Of a stretch of 64,000 nucleotides of DNA, positions 8,492 to 16,073 are shown one piece after another; the first letter of the stretch is position 1; each line of letters starts with the position of its first letter. The notes under the pieces are model-generated. The model was not told where the DNA came from. It saw only the letters and a list, made by a program, of their open reading frames with translations, and searched no databases. Both the position numbers and the translations under genes were made by a program. Source of the DNA: Paenibacillaceae bacterium. GTDB lineage: Bacteria > Bacillota > Bacilli > Paenibacillales > NBRC-103111. The stretch covers positions 42,965 to 106,964 of the forward strand of contig JAQSYI010000039.1 in assembly GCA_029256185.1 (NCBI GenBank). The letters are read 5' to 3'.

Positions 8492-9254
8492 ATCCCAGCC
8501 ATACAGGAATATTGTCCTGAATAAGCCAGAAGGCAACCAACCATGGTGAAAAAACCAAAGTGCAACCTAACAAAACCAGGAGATAAGGCTGGATTCTTTG
8601 ACGGGTCAGAAAACACTGCAGCCCTGCCACTCCTATGAACAACAGCAGGTATGGCGCGGCATGGGGTTCCATTACCCCGCCAATCCCCAGCGTTATCCCC
8701 ATTGCCAGAGCGCTTGCACGGGACGAGGGGGCATTCTTGAAGAACAGAACAATGCACAGCAGGATCAGAGCATTCGCAAAGCTGTATAAGGTGTCGCTTG
8801 TAAGGCTGGAGGCGGTACGGGTGATCCCCGGATGAAGCAGGTAGATGGTGCTGACCAGCAAAGACAAGGGGGGCCGGTCCAACAACAGTTGAACGATGGA
8901 AAACAGCAGCACTGCCGTTAAGGCGTTAATAAGATTCTGGATAATTTGCACAGGCACAAGCGGCGGAGCTTCTTCATATCCGAATACTGCATAACAGGCC
9001 GTCAGAAACAGCGGATAGCCGATTGCATCATAGGGGGTGGAAGTAACGGCGGTTGCCTGAGACAGCACACCTGCTCCTTCCGGTGAAGAAAGTAAACGGC
9101 GCGCCGCCTGATCGTTGGCCAGTTCAACAGCCGTGAGCCTGGTTCCCGTCGCAGAAAGGCAGCGGCTCTTGTCCCAGTCGGTTTCCTCCATGCGCAACCA
9201 GCCTCCGCCAAGGATGAGCAGGACTATTATAATTCCCCAAGCGAGGTTCCTCAC
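8472..9254 (-). CDS. Polytopic membrane protein, glycosyltransferase-39-like
   Basis: 260 residues with an N-terminal membrane anchor (WGIIIVLLILGGGWL) and about five further hydrophobic segments. The lumenal-type loop YDAIGYPLFLTACYAVFGYEE and the helix LLVSTIYLLHPGITRTASSLTSDTLYSF resemble the N-terminal half of dolichyl-phosphomannose-dependent or ArnT-type glycosyltransferases. It is much shorter than those enzymes (about 450-700 residues), so it may be a truncated member or a distinct small family. It starts at GTG 9254 behind GGGAGGG and overlaps the end of the kinase gene by 20 bases. Function unknown. Confidence 0.65.
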   Translation of the reverse strand: MRNLAWGIIIVLLILGGGWLRMEETDWDKSRCLSATGTRLTAVELANDQAARRLLSSPEGAGVLSQATAVTSTPYDAIGYPLFLTACYAVFGYEEAPPLVPVQIIQNLINALTAVLLFSIVQLLLDRPPLSLLVSTIYLLHPGITRTASSLTSDTLYSFANALILLCIVLFFKNAPSSRASALAMGITLGIGGVMEPHAAPYLLLFIGVAGLQCFLTRQRIQPYLLVLLGCTLVFSPWLVAFWLIQDNIPVWLGFISLFF

Positions 9255-9334
9255 TGCTATCCCTCCCCTTTTGTGTTACCGTATTTTTTCCGGAAAGCAG
9301 AGAGATTAACCGTCAGACACGTCCTGGGCAAACA

Positions 9335-9364
9335 AAAAACACCAGGAAACATCCGGTGTTCAAT
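9335..9364 (-). terminator. Terminator downstream of modB
   Basis: Read on the minus strand, AACACC and GGTGTT flank a 10-base loop and are followed by TTTTTTGTTTG. It lies immediately after the modB stop. Confidence 0.65.
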
Positions 9365-10043
9365 GTTTTGCCTTAAGCGAGTTAGTAACAAAGAGAAGCA
9401 GGAAGGAGATCAGAATAGTAGCGCCTGTCCACCACCCGGCTAGCGTGAGCTTGCCGGCATCTACGGCAAAATAGATGGCCGTGGGAATGGTCTGGGTTTT
9501 GTTGGGGATATTGCCTGCCACCATCAAAGTGGCGCCGAACTCGCCAAGCCCCCGGGCAAATCCGAGAACATAGGCCGCGATAAGCGAGCGCCAGGCGAGA
9601 GGGATGCTAATATAAATAAGAACCTGCCATTCCGAGGCGCCCAGAGAGCGGGCGGAATCCTCAAGCTCCCGCTCGATTGAGGCCAACCCTGTTTTCAGGG
9701 ATTGGTACACAAGTGGGAAGGATACGACGACTGCCGCCAGTATGGCTGCCCACCAGGTGAAGATAATGGAGGTATCGAAGAGCCTCTCCACGGTTTGCCC
9801 CACCCAGCTCTTCCGTCCCAGAATGACCAGCAGAATAAAGCCGACAACAGTGGGGGGCAGAACTAGCGGGAGCAGGAACACGGTTTCCAGCAGGGATTTG
9901 AATCTGATCCGTTTCTTGGTCATGATCCAAGCTACATAAAGCCCCAGCAAAAACACGATTATACTGGAGAAAACAGATACTTTGAGAGAAAGCAGGATCG
10001 GAGCGAGAAAGTCCGACCGGCTGATGTCCGGCATACATATCAC
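9360..10043 (-). CDS. modB: Molybdate ABC transporter permease ModB
   Basis: Membrane subunit of the molybdate importer. Five hydrophobic segments and the cytoplasmic EAA loop that docks on the ATPase are visible (ARSLGASEWQVLIYISIPLAWR, with GFARGLGEFGATLMVAGNIP typical of ModB). 227 residues is the usual size. It follows modA by 5 bases on the same strand. The upstream GTG at 10043 and an ATG at 10034 are both possible starts; neither has a strong ribosome site, which suggests coupling to modA. No ModC ATPase gene lies next to it. Confidence 0.93.
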   Translation of the reverse strand: MICMPDISRSDFLAPILLSLKVSVFSSIIVFLLGLYVAWIMTKKRIRFKSLLETVFLLPLVLPPTVVGFILLVILGRKSWVGQTVERLFDTSIIFTWWAAILAAVVVSFPLVYQSLKTGLASIERELEDSARSLGASEWQVLIYISIPLAWRSLIAAYVLGFARGLGEFGATLMVAGNIPNKTQTIPTAIYFAVDAGKLTLAGWWTGATILISFLLLFVTNSLKAKH

Positions 10044-10048
10044 TCATT

Positions 10049-10939
10049 TCATTGCGGCGCGGTAAACCCGTAATTGAGGAATACATCCATAGCTGCTTTG
10101 CTTTGCAGATAGGAATACAGTTTCTCTGCTTCCGCCTTGTTCTTGGTGGCTTTGATGATGCCCATAGGATATTCTACCGCTTTATGGGACTTGGGGTCTA
10201 CCGTCAGGGCAATCTTCACTTTGGTGGAGGTCAGGGCATCTGTCTTGTAGACGAAGCCTGCTTCGGTATTGCCGGTCTCCACATAAGAGAGTACTTGCTT
10301 AACGTCCTTGGTGAAAACCATCTTCGGTTGCAGGGTATCCCAAAGCTTGAAGTAGGTCAGGGCTTCCTTGGCGTAGTTGCCCGCCGGAACGGATTCGGGA
10401 GTTCCAACCGCCAGCTTCTTGTAGATGTCCTTGCTCAAATCTTCTACGGAAGCGGGAACATCCTTGGAATCAGCGCCAACAATCAGCACCAGATCATTGA
10501 TCAGCAGGTTTTTCGTTGCCGCGGATTCGACTAATTGCTTCTCCACCAGCGCAGTCATTTGGCTCTTGCCTGCGGAGAGGAACAAGTCTGCCGGAGCGCC
10601 GTTTTCAATCTGCTGCTGCAGGGTTCCGGATGCTCCAAAGTTATAAATAATCTTCACATGGGGAAATTCGGTCTCATAGGTTTTCTTGATTTCGTTCAGA
10701 CTTTCTGTAAGACTGGCTGCGGCGGACACGGTAAGCTCCACGGGTTGGGCCTGCGGACTGGGCGAAGGAGAGGGGCTTGGTGAGCTTGTTGCTGCAGCTG
10801 TTACCGTAGCGGCTGCGGATGGTGAGGCAGCGGTATTTTCCTTGTTCCCGCCGCAGCCTGATAAAGAAAGGGCTATAGCAAGCAGGAATGAAAAAAGTGC
10901 CAAGCTGACTGATTTTGAACGCTTTTTGTAACAGTTCAT
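10049..10939 (-). CDS. modA: Molybdate-binding lipoprotein ModA
   Basis: Extracellular substrate-binding protein of the molybdate importer. The signal peptide ends in a lipobox (LSLSGC, Cys about 29), then a Ser/Pro/Ala linker to about residue 65, then the binding domain opening ELTVSAAASLTESLNEIKK, which is the ModA signature. 296 residues. The ATG is preceded by TTGGAGGGAATC. It is first of modA-modB, transcribed from a promoter that overlaps a candidate operator shared with the mop gene at 12188. The regulator gene at 11109 is divergent. Confidence 0.95.
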   Translation of the reverse strand: MNCYKKRSKSVSLALFSFLLAIALSLSGCGGNKENTAASPSAAATVTAAATSSPSPSPSPSPQAQPVELTVSAAASLTESLNEIKKTYETEFPHVKIIYNFGASGTLQQQIENGAPADLFLSAGKSQMTALVEKQLVESAATKNLLINDLVLIVGADSKDVPASVEDLSKDIYKKLAVGTPESVPAGNYAKEALTYFKLWDTLQPKMVFTKDVKQVLSYVETGNTEAGFVYKTDALTSTKVKIALTVDPKSHKAVEYPMGIIKATKNKAEAEKLYSYLQSKAAMDVFLNYGFTAPQ

Positions 10940-10978
10940 ATGATTCCCTCCAAAAACATAATATTATCTCTAATTGGG

Positions 10979-11007
10979 ATTATAACACAGCTTATGTTTA
11001 AATATAA
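10979..11007 (-). promoter_or_regulatory. modA promoter
   Basis: Minus-strand TATAAT (10979-10984) lies 17 bases from a weak -35 TTATAT (11002-11007). A near-palindromic operator candidate (10992-11007) covers the -35 and half the spacer, the expected geometry for repression. Confidence 0.6.
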
Positions 11008-11040
11008 ATAGATATATTTTAGCTTATTTAAATATATTTA
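10989..11040. promoter_or_regulatory. Direct-repeat operator region between modA and its regulator
   Basis: AGCTTATGTTTAAATATAAAT (10989-11009) and AGCTTAT-TTAAATATATTTA (11021-11040) are two copies 32 bp apart, about three helical turns. The core of copy 1, TTATGTTTAAATATAA (10992-11007), is nearly palindromic and recurs with one change at 12418-12433 upstream of the molbindin gene. Confidence 0.6.
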
Positions 11041-11108
11041 GCGTTTTTGTTGAAAATCCAGATTTAGCAGGGTAAGATGAATGATAAGAACGCAAGTGGA
11101 GGGAACCT

Positions 11109-12080
11109 ATGCCTGATGATATTTCGTATACAACCGAAGAGATTGCCAAGCTGCTCCGGGTGTCGAAGCTGACCGTTTATGATCTGATAAAGAAAGGTGA
11201 GCTGCCTTCCTACCGGGTAGGGAAGCAAATGCGCGTGGACGCTTCTGACCTGGAAGCCTACAAATCCCGCGCAAAAGGCGGCCGTCCACCCAAAGCCCCT
11301 GTCCCGCCTGTTGGAGAAGTTGCGACGGCTCCGGTCATAACACATCATGTAACCCAGTTCGGAGCCTCGGCAGTGAAGCCGTTGGTGATTACAGGCCAGG
11401 ATACCAGCTTGGACATACTGGCCAAGTATATTGAAAAACAGAACAAGCAAGTGCGTCCGCTCCGTTCCTTCGTGGGCAGCCTGGACAGCCTGATTTCCAT
11501 GTACCACGGGGAATCCGATGTGGTCAGCACTCATATGTTTGACGGGGATACGGGTGAATATAATGTGCCGTACATTCGCAAGCTGCTGGTCGGCTTCTCC
11601 TACATCGTCGTCAATCTGGCTTCACGCAATGCGGGAATCTACGTGGCCAAGGGCAATCCCCACGGAATCTCCTCATGGGAGGACCTGACCCGCCCTGAGG
11701 TACGCATTGTGAACAGGGAGCGGGGCTCCGGAGCTCGGATTCTGCTCGATGAGCAGCTTCGGTTGAGAGGAATCTCCCGCGCTGCTCTGAACGGTTATCT
11801 GACCGAGGAATCCAGCCATCTGGGTGTAGCCGGCAAGGTAGCCAGCGCCCAGGCGGATGCCGGGGTGGGAATCGAGAAAGCGGCGGCCATGGTTGGAGTG
11901 GATTTTGTTCCCTTGATTCAAGAACGCTACGATCTGGTTATGTTGAAGAAGCCTGCCAACACTGAGTGGATGGATACGGTTGTCCGGATCCTTCAATCGG
12001 AATCGTTCGCAAATGAGCTTCGTTCCATCGGAGGCTATGATCTGTCCCAAACAGGCAAGGTTATCTGGGAGACAGAATAA
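11109..12080 (+). CDS. HTH regulator with periplasmic-binding-like (molybdate-type) domain
   Basis: Residues 7-58 form an excisionase/MerR-like HTH_17 DNA-binding domain (YTTEEIAKLLRVSKLTVYDLIKKGELPSYRVGKQ). After a Pro/Val-rich linker, residues about 85-300 match the PBP_like domain (PF12727) found in regulators that sense oxyanions or molybdenum cofactor. It is divergent from modAB and convergent toward mop, so I infer it controls molybdenum uptake in place of the classical ModE. The start follows GTGGAGGGAACCT. 323 residues. The effector (molybdate, tungstate or a cofactor) cannot be read from sequence. Confidence 0.85.
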   Translation: MPDDISYTTEEIAKLLRVSKLTVYDLIKKGELPSYRVGKQMRVDASDLEAYKSRAKGGRPPKAPVPPVGEVATAPVITHHVTQFGASAVKPLVITGQDTSLDILAKYIEKQNKQVRPLRSFVGSLDSLISMYHGESDVVSTHMFDGDTGEYNVPYIRKLLVGFSYIVVNLASRNAGIYVAKGNPHGISSWEDLTRPEVRIVNRERGSGARILLDEQLRLRGISRAALNGYLTEESSHLGVAGKVASAQADAGVGIEKAAAMVGVDFVPLIQERYDLVMLKKPANTEWMDTVVRILQSESFANELRSIGGYDLSQTGKVIWETE

Positions 12081-12088
12081 TTCCGTTG

Positions 12089-12130
12089 CACCAATGGACT
12101 GCCCTGCTGTGCGGAGGCAGTCTATTGGTG
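12089..12130. terminator. Hairpin between the mod regulator and mop
   Basis: CACCAATGGACTGCC pairs with GGCAGTC(T)ATTGGTG. It sits between two convergent genes, where a bidirectional terminator is expected, but the T-run is poor. Confidence 0.5.
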
Positions 12131-12187
12131 TTGCTGGCGGACAAAGGGGTGTGCATTGCTGCGGCAACCTCTCTATCTGCCGGAACC

Positions 12188-12394
12188 TCAGGTCATGAGC
12201 AGCACGGAGGACGCCTTAATCACGGCGGTTACTTCAGAACCGACCTTCAGTTCCAGATCCTTAACGGCGTCCAGGGATATGATGGAGGTAATCTTGTTGC
12301 CTCCTCCGATATCCACAGTGACCTTGACATTAACTTGTCCTTCCGAGATGTCTGCTATGGTTCCTTTCAACTGATTGCGGGCGCTGATTTTCAA
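12188..12394 (-). CDS. mop: Molbindin (single TOBE/Mop domain)
   Basis: A 68-residue single-domain molybdopterin-binding (Mop/TOBE) protein: MKISARNQLKGTIADISEGQ and VTAVIKASSVLLMT are the two conserved ends. Molbindins bind and store molybdate as oligomers in the cytoplasm. It starts at TTG 12394 with a perfect GGAGGTGA 6-7 bases upstream, so the TTG is well supported. It shares a candidate operator with modAB (12418-12433). It lies beside the PBP-like regulator, giving a complete uptake-storage-control set apart from ModC. Confidence 0.9.
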   Translation of the reverse strand: MKISARNQLKGTIADISEGQVNVKVTVDIGGGNKITSIISLDAVKDLELKVGSEVTAVIKASSVLLMT

Positions 12395-12417
12395 AAAAAA
12401 TCACCTCCTTTGTCTGG

Positions 12418-12433
12418 TTATATCTAAACATAA
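12418..12433 (-). promoter_or_regulatory. Operator candidate upstream of mop
   Basis: Minus strand reads TTATGTTTAGATATAA, 15 of 16 identical to TTATGTTTAAATATAA in the modA/regulator gap. It lies 24 bases before the mop start, next to the ribosome site. A looser relative is at about 12448-12467. Confidence 0.6.
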
Positions 12434-12571
12434 AACTTTATCTTGATTATGTTATAAAATATATAAAGCTCTTATATTGAATGCATTTTATCATATGGAA
12501 TAGAATCCATCAAGATATATGTGAGCTTAAGTGACATAATTGTGGAATTTTTTTCGCCGTAAACCATGCTG

Positions 12572-12616
12572 AAAACCCTGGAACAAAGACGGATTTCGTC
12601 TTTATTTCAGGGTTTT
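12572..12616. terminator. Nested inverted repeat downstream of mraY
   Basis: AAAACCCTG...CAGGGTTTT encloses a second stem, AAAGACG...CGTCTTT. It lies 34 bases beyond the mraY stop on the minus strand and could terminate that gene. Confidence 0.55.
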
Positions 12617-12649
12617 AGGTCTTTCATGTCGGTTTCGTGTTACATATCA

Positions 12650-13603
12650 TTACATGAAAATATACCAGTAGGCCCAGCATAAGAAAGCGGAAGCCCAGGA
12701 AATAAAGCCGAATACCATGACGATTTTGTTTTCCGACCAGCCGTACTTCAAGCTGAAATGATAATGGATAGGGGCCATCCGGAACAGCCTCAGCTTGGTT
12801 TTCTTATAGTACCATACCTGAAGAATAACCGATATTTGCTCCAGGAGATAGACGGAGAACAGCAGAGGAATCAGAATCTCCACTTTCTCCAATACTGCCA
12901 GGAAGGAAAGGGAGCCTCCGATGGCCAGGGAGCCGGTATCCCCCATGAATGCCCTGGCCGGATACAGGTTATAGATAAGGAGACCCAGCAGGCAGCCGAT
13001 CATGACCAGCGAGAAAACCTTGACCTCAGGATGGGCCGAGATCACGAAGAAGAAAAAGTATGTGGGAATGGAAACGTTAATGAGCAATCCATCCAGTCCG
13101 TCGGTGAAATTAATGGCATTGGCGGTTCCTACGATGAAAAGCATCATAATGAACAAATACAAGAAGATGGGGATAGAGAGTGACAGGCTATCGGTCAGGA
13201 TCAGCTCCGGCCCTGTCTTAAATACTCTCATCAGGATAAACAGCAGCGCGGCGGTGAAGGTAAACTGGAAAACCAGCTTGGTTTTGCCGGATATGCCGTT
13301 AGGGTCTTGAAAAGCCGCTTTCTTGAAATCATCTGCAAAACCGATCAGGCTGAACAGCAGGAAGGTGGCGCTTAGAAACAGCACGAGAGGTTTGGGGTAA
13401 GACGTGACGGACACCGCAATGCCCACAAGCAGAATCATGCCTGCCATGAGGGGAGTGCCGCGTTTGGCCTGGTGGTCCGGCGGCAGCTCCGCGCGGATGG
13501 GCTGGGTGAGCCTCAGGGTTCTCAACCCCCAGATGAGTACGGGAGTAAACAGGGTGACTAGGATAAATGAGAACGTAGACAGGCTCAATAGGGAAGGTGC
13601 CAT
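12650..13603 (-). CDS. mraY: Phospho-N-acetylmuramoyl-pentapeptide-transferase (MraY family)
   Basis: Integral membrane enzyme of the MraY/WecA family, which attaches a phospho-sugar to undecaprenyl phosphate. Family motifs are present in order: HQAKRGTPLMAG near residue 38, FADDFKK, NAINFTDGLDGL, FMGDTGSLAIGG and the MraY-specific PIHYHF. These favour MraY over WecA/TagO. About ten membrane segments, 317 residues from the ATG at 13603, chosen because GGAGAG precedes it; the open frame runs 30 codons further upstream. It is not beside murD, murG or fts genes, so it may be a second, specialised copy. Confidence 0.85.
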   Translation of the reverse strand: MAPSLLSLSTFSFILVTLFTPVLIWGLRTLRLTQPIRAELPPDHQAKRGTPLMAGMILLVGIAVSVTSYPKPLVLFLSATFLLFSLIGFADDFKKAAFQDPNGISGKTKLVFQFTFTAALLFILMRVFKTGPELILTDSLSLSIPIFLYLFIMMLFIVGTANAINFTDGLDGLLINVSIPTYFFFFVISAHPEVKVFSLVMIGCLLGLLIYNLYPARAFMGDTGSLAIGGSLSFLAVLEKVEILIPLLFSVYLLEQISVILQVWYYKKTKLRLFRMAPIHYHFSLKYGWSENKIVMVFGFISWASAFLCWAYWYIFM

Positions 13604-13767
13604 CGGTAGCTCTCCTTTTTTTTGGATCGGGAAGTTTGCAGGGCTATTCCCATTCAAGGCTTTTGATCTAGATGTATATGAACAGGCGGTCACAAATATG
13701 ACAACTTCATCACGTGGAGAGAGGGTGCCTGCTCCATCATATTACCATTATTTGCAGCAAAAATAAC

Positions 13768-13805
13768 AAATAAACGAAACCCGTCTTGCCGGATTCCGTT
13801 TATTT
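13768..13805 (-). terminator. Terminator of the DUF4395 gene
   Basis: AAATAAACG and CGTTTATTT with an inner CCG/CGG stem form a perfect outer arm immediately after the gene's stop on the minus strand, followed by GTTATTTTTG. Confidence 0.65.
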
Positions 13806-13813
13806 GGTTCCGT

Positions 13814-14230
13814 TCATTGGCCGGATAATCTTCCGGCCTTAATCTGCTTGATCCAGAAATAGACAGTGCAGCCAATGCAATACCCCAGGAGTGCCGCTCC
13901 TGCCGCCCCAAGCAGCATGGCAGCGAAGACATAACCGGCAACGGTCCAGCCCGCAAGCAGGCTCCCTAACGACAAGGTGAGGAACGAAACGGCCAAGGCA
14001 TTGTTGAACCGCAGCAGCTCAGCGGACTGGGTTTCCTTTCCTCTGGGGGTGAGGAACTTTCTTCCGGCTGCAGCAAACAGGTTCCAGCGTCCGGCAGTCA
14101 CTAGACCGATGCTCTGGATGGCCCAAAGCGCCGCGATAATCCACGTTTCACGGAATAAGAAGAAAATGATAACCGACAATACAATTCCAGCCTGGTTGGC
14201 TTTGACATATTCAATAGGAATTTCCTTCAA
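13814..14230 (-). CDS. DUF4395 family membrane protein
   Basis: 138 residues with about four hydrophobic segments in two pairs (IVLSVIIFFLFRETWIIAALWAIQ and SFLTLSLGSLLAGW through LLGAAGAALLGYCIGCTVYFW). The layout and the Arg/Phe-rich cytoplasmic loop (AAAGRKFLTPRGKE) match DUF4395. The CIGC motif in the last membrane segment is conserved in this family. Other members sit near thioredoxin-like proteins; here there is no such neighbour. Function unknown. A strong terminator follows. Confidence 0.75.
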   Translation of the reverse strand: MKEIPIEYVKANQAGIVLSVIIFFLFRETWIIAALWAIQSIGLVTAGRWNLFAAAGRKFLTPRGKETQSAELLRFNNALAVSFLTLSLGSLLAGWTVAGYVFAAMLLGAAGAALLGYCIGCTVYFWIKQIKAGRLSGQ

Positions 14231-14393
14231 AATCTCATCATCCTCCCGCTGGGGAATATATAATTCCGATAAGAATTATATGATTAAATCATAACAGCAG
14301 CCGGGAGGGGCGTCAATGCGGGATGAAGTGTTTGGGACATTTTTTTGAACCCATTAGAGATGAGACAGAAGACCTATGGTCAAATAGCTAAAA

Positions 14394-14451
14394 TGTTGCT
14401 AATTTGTGAATGAAACTCTTCGCTTTTTTCTAATTGTTGCTAAATTGTAAT
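14394..14451 (+). promoter_or_regulatory. Direct repeats upstream of dps
   Basis: TGTTGCTAATTTGTGAAT (14394) and TGTTGCTAAATTGT-AAT (14435) are two near copies 41 bp apart, about four helical turns, 65-120 bases ahead of the start codon. A regulator-binding pair is possible. A loose PerR-like match within 14441-14460 is too weak to call. Confidence 0.35.
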
Positions 14452-14515
14452 ATTTTCAACGGGGAAAATGCCTTAAAATAGGTAACGATACATATACAAA
14501 GGAGGATAACCAAAG

Positions 14516-14953
14516 ATGAGTGTCGATTTGACGAAAGTTTTGAACAAACAAATCGCGAACTGGGGTGTACTGTTCGTGAAGCTGCACAACTTTCACTGGT
14601 ATGTGAAGGGCAGCCAGTTCTTCACCCTGCATGTGAAATTTGAAGAGCTTTACAACGAAGCAGCCCTTCATATTGACGATCTGGCAGAACGCGTTCTGGC
14701 GATTAAGGGGAAGCCTCTTGCCAAGCTGAGCGACTATCTGGAAGTGGCTTCCGTGAAGGAAGCTGCGGGTACTGAGACAGCTTCCGAGCAAGTAGCCGCT
14801 ACGATCGCTGATTTCGAGACCATCATCGCCGAGCTGAAGGAAGGCCTCAAAGCCGCTGAAGAAGCTGATGATGAAACTACAGGGGATATGCTCTTGGCTA
14901 TCCACACTTCTTTGGAAAAGCATGTTTGGATGCTTTCTTCTTTCCTTGGTTAA
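14516..14953 (+). CDS. dps: Dps-family ferritin-like DNA-binding protein (copy 1)
   Basis: 145-residue Dps/MrgA-type mini-ferritin forming a dodecamer that oxidises and stores iron and shields DNA from peroxide. The ferroxidase-site pattern is clear: HNFHWYVKGSQFFTLHVKFEELYNEAALHIDDLAERVLAIKG (about 28-70), with His, Asp and Glu ligands shared between subunits. The start ATG has CAAAGGAGGATAACC upstream. It stands alone with its own terminator. A second Dps paralogue with the same core is at 36647-37120. Confidence 0.94.
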   Translation: MSVDLTKVLNKQIANWGVLFVKLHNFHWYVKGSQFFTLHVKFEELYNEAALHIDDLAERVLAIKGKPLAKLSDYLEVASVKEAAGTETASEQVAATIADFETIIAELKEGLKAAEEADDETTGDMLLAIHTSLEKHVWMLSSFLG

Positions 14954-14968
14954 TGATTAAGAGTTTCC

Positions 14969-15012
14969 AACGGTCCAGAACAGGCCTTAGTCCTGTTTTG
15001 GACCGTTTTTTT
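14969..15012 (+). terminator. dps terminator
   Basis: AACGGTCCA-ACAGG / CCTGT-TGGACCGTT with a seven-T tail; a textbook factor-independent terminator 16 bases after the stop. Confidence 0.92.
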
Positions 15013-15084
15013 GTGCAACAAAACGAAGAGATCAGCCTCCGGCGGCAAGCGGGTCTGTTTCCGCGGGTAAAAATGAAAAAACTA

Positions 15085-15119
15085 TTGACAGAAAAAATGA
15101 TAATGAATATCATTATCAT
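15085..15119 (+). promoter_or_regulatory. SigA promoter with overlapping Fur box
   Basis: -35 TTGACA (15085-15090), 17-base spacer, -10 TATCAT (15108-15113). The palindrome ATGATAATG-AATAT-CATTATCAT (15097-15119) matches the TGATAATnATTATCA Fur consensus in overlapping frames and covers the -10. Iron-replete repression of the flavodoxin gene is the expected outcome. Confidence 0.88.
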
Positions 15120-15168
15120 CGTATGGGTGTAAGATAACTTTTTTAATAGATATAGGAGGTAAAAAGAA

Positions 15169-15615
15169 ATGAGCGGAATTATTGTGGTATTCGCCAGCCT
15201 GACCGGCAACACGGAGGATATGGCCAAGAAGATCGTCGAGGGGATCAAGGAAGCGGGCATTGAGCCTGTTGTCAAGAATGTGGACGATGTGAAGGCGGAG
15301 GAGCTGGCCAATTATCATGGCATCATCCTGGGTGCTTACACATGGGGAGACGGCGAATTGCCGGATGAATTTCTGGATTTCTATGAAGAGATGGATGACC
15401 TTGCTCTGGAAGGCAAGAAGGCGGCGGTGTTCGGCTCCTGTGATTCTTCTTACTCGGAGTATGGCGTAGCGGTGGACATGCTGATCAGCAAGCTGACTGA
15501 ACGCGGCGCCGAGGTGGTGCTGGATGGCCTGAAGGTGGAACTGACTCCCAACAAGGCAGCCAAGGAGAAGTGTGTGGAGTTCGGCAAAGAATTCGTCTCC
15601 AAGTTGCTGGACTAG
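15169..15615 (+). CDS. Flavodoxin
   Basis: 148-residue short-chain flavodoxin, a cytoplasmic FMN electron carrier that replaces ferredoxin when iron is short. The FMN phosphate loop SLTGNTEDMA (residues 10-19) and the isoalloxazine loops GAYTWGDGELPDE (about 55-67) and GSCDSSYSEYG (about 88-98) are present. It sits directly behind a Fur-boxed promoter and is followed after 37 bases by a haem monooxygenase gene, so both probably form one iron-starvation transcript. Ribosome site TAGGAGGTAAAAAGAA. Confidence 0.95.
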   Translation: MSGIIVVFASLTGNTEDMAKKIVEGIKEAGIEPVVKNVDDVKAEELANYHGIILGAYTWGDGELPDEFLDFYEEMDDLALEGKKAAVFGSCDSSYSEYGVAVDMLISKLTERGAEVVLDGLKVELTPNKAAKEKCVEFGKEFVSKLLD

Positions 15616-15652
15616 AGCACCGGAGCCTGGCTGTATTCTGTAAAGGAGGCGC

Positions 15653-15973
15653 ATGCGCTTGTTTGTGGAAATAAAGACGATCCAGGTAAAAGAAGGGTTT
15701 GCCGATGCGGTTGTGAGCCGGTTCAGCCAGCCAGGTGCCGTGGAGAAGGCAGAAGGCTTCGTCGATCTGAGCGTGCTCGTGAAGAGGACGAGGAAGGGTG
15801 ATGAGGAGATTGCCGTCATCATCCGTTGGGAATCCGAAGAGGCCTGGAAAGGGTGGGAGAGAAGCGAGCCCCATCTGGAAGGGCACCGGCGGAGCCGGGA
15901 GCAAGGAAAGCCGGAATTTATATTAGGCTCCTCCCATGCCACTTATGACTTGAAAGTCCACAAGCTTCCTTAA
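15653..15973 (+). CDS. Haem-degrading monooxygenase, IsdG/HmoA-like (ABM domain)
   Basis: 106-residue single ABM-fold protein. MFVEIKTIQVKEGFADAVV and IIRWESEEAWKGWERSEPHLEGHRR match the HmoA/IsdG pattern, with Trp and His residues at the haem pocket. Such enzymes cleave haem to release iron, which fits the upstream Fur box and flavodoxin. GGAGG lies only 3 bases before the ATG at 15653 but 9 bases before the in-frame TTG at 15659, and homologues begin MFV, so translation may really start at the TTG. Followed by a strong hairpin. Confidence 0.83.
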   Translation: MRLFVEIKTIQVKEGFADAVVSRFSQPGAVEKAEGFVDLSVLVKRTRKGDEEIAVIIRWESEEAWKGWERSEPHLEGHRRSREQGKPEFILGSSHATYDLKVHKLP

Positions 15974-16002
15974 CCTTTCTATGCAGCGGCAAAAGCAAGT
16001 AC

Positions 16003-16050
16003 CGCAAATAAGACGTTCAATCCGGCGCGTGGTTGAATGTCTTATTTGCG
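16003..16050. terminator. Bidirectional hairpin between convergent genes
   Basis: CGCAAATAAGAC-TTCAA / TTGAA-GTCTTATTTGCG with a 12-base loop; lies between the haem monooxygenase gene and the convergent COG0523 gene. Confidence 0.7.
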
Positions 16051-16073
16051 TTCTTGCACAATTAATAAAAGGT

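Noticed and set aside
14441..14460. PerR box upstream of dps copy 1
   Set aside because: About 10 of 14 positions match TTATAATnATTATAA; too weak beside the clear PerR box at fur.
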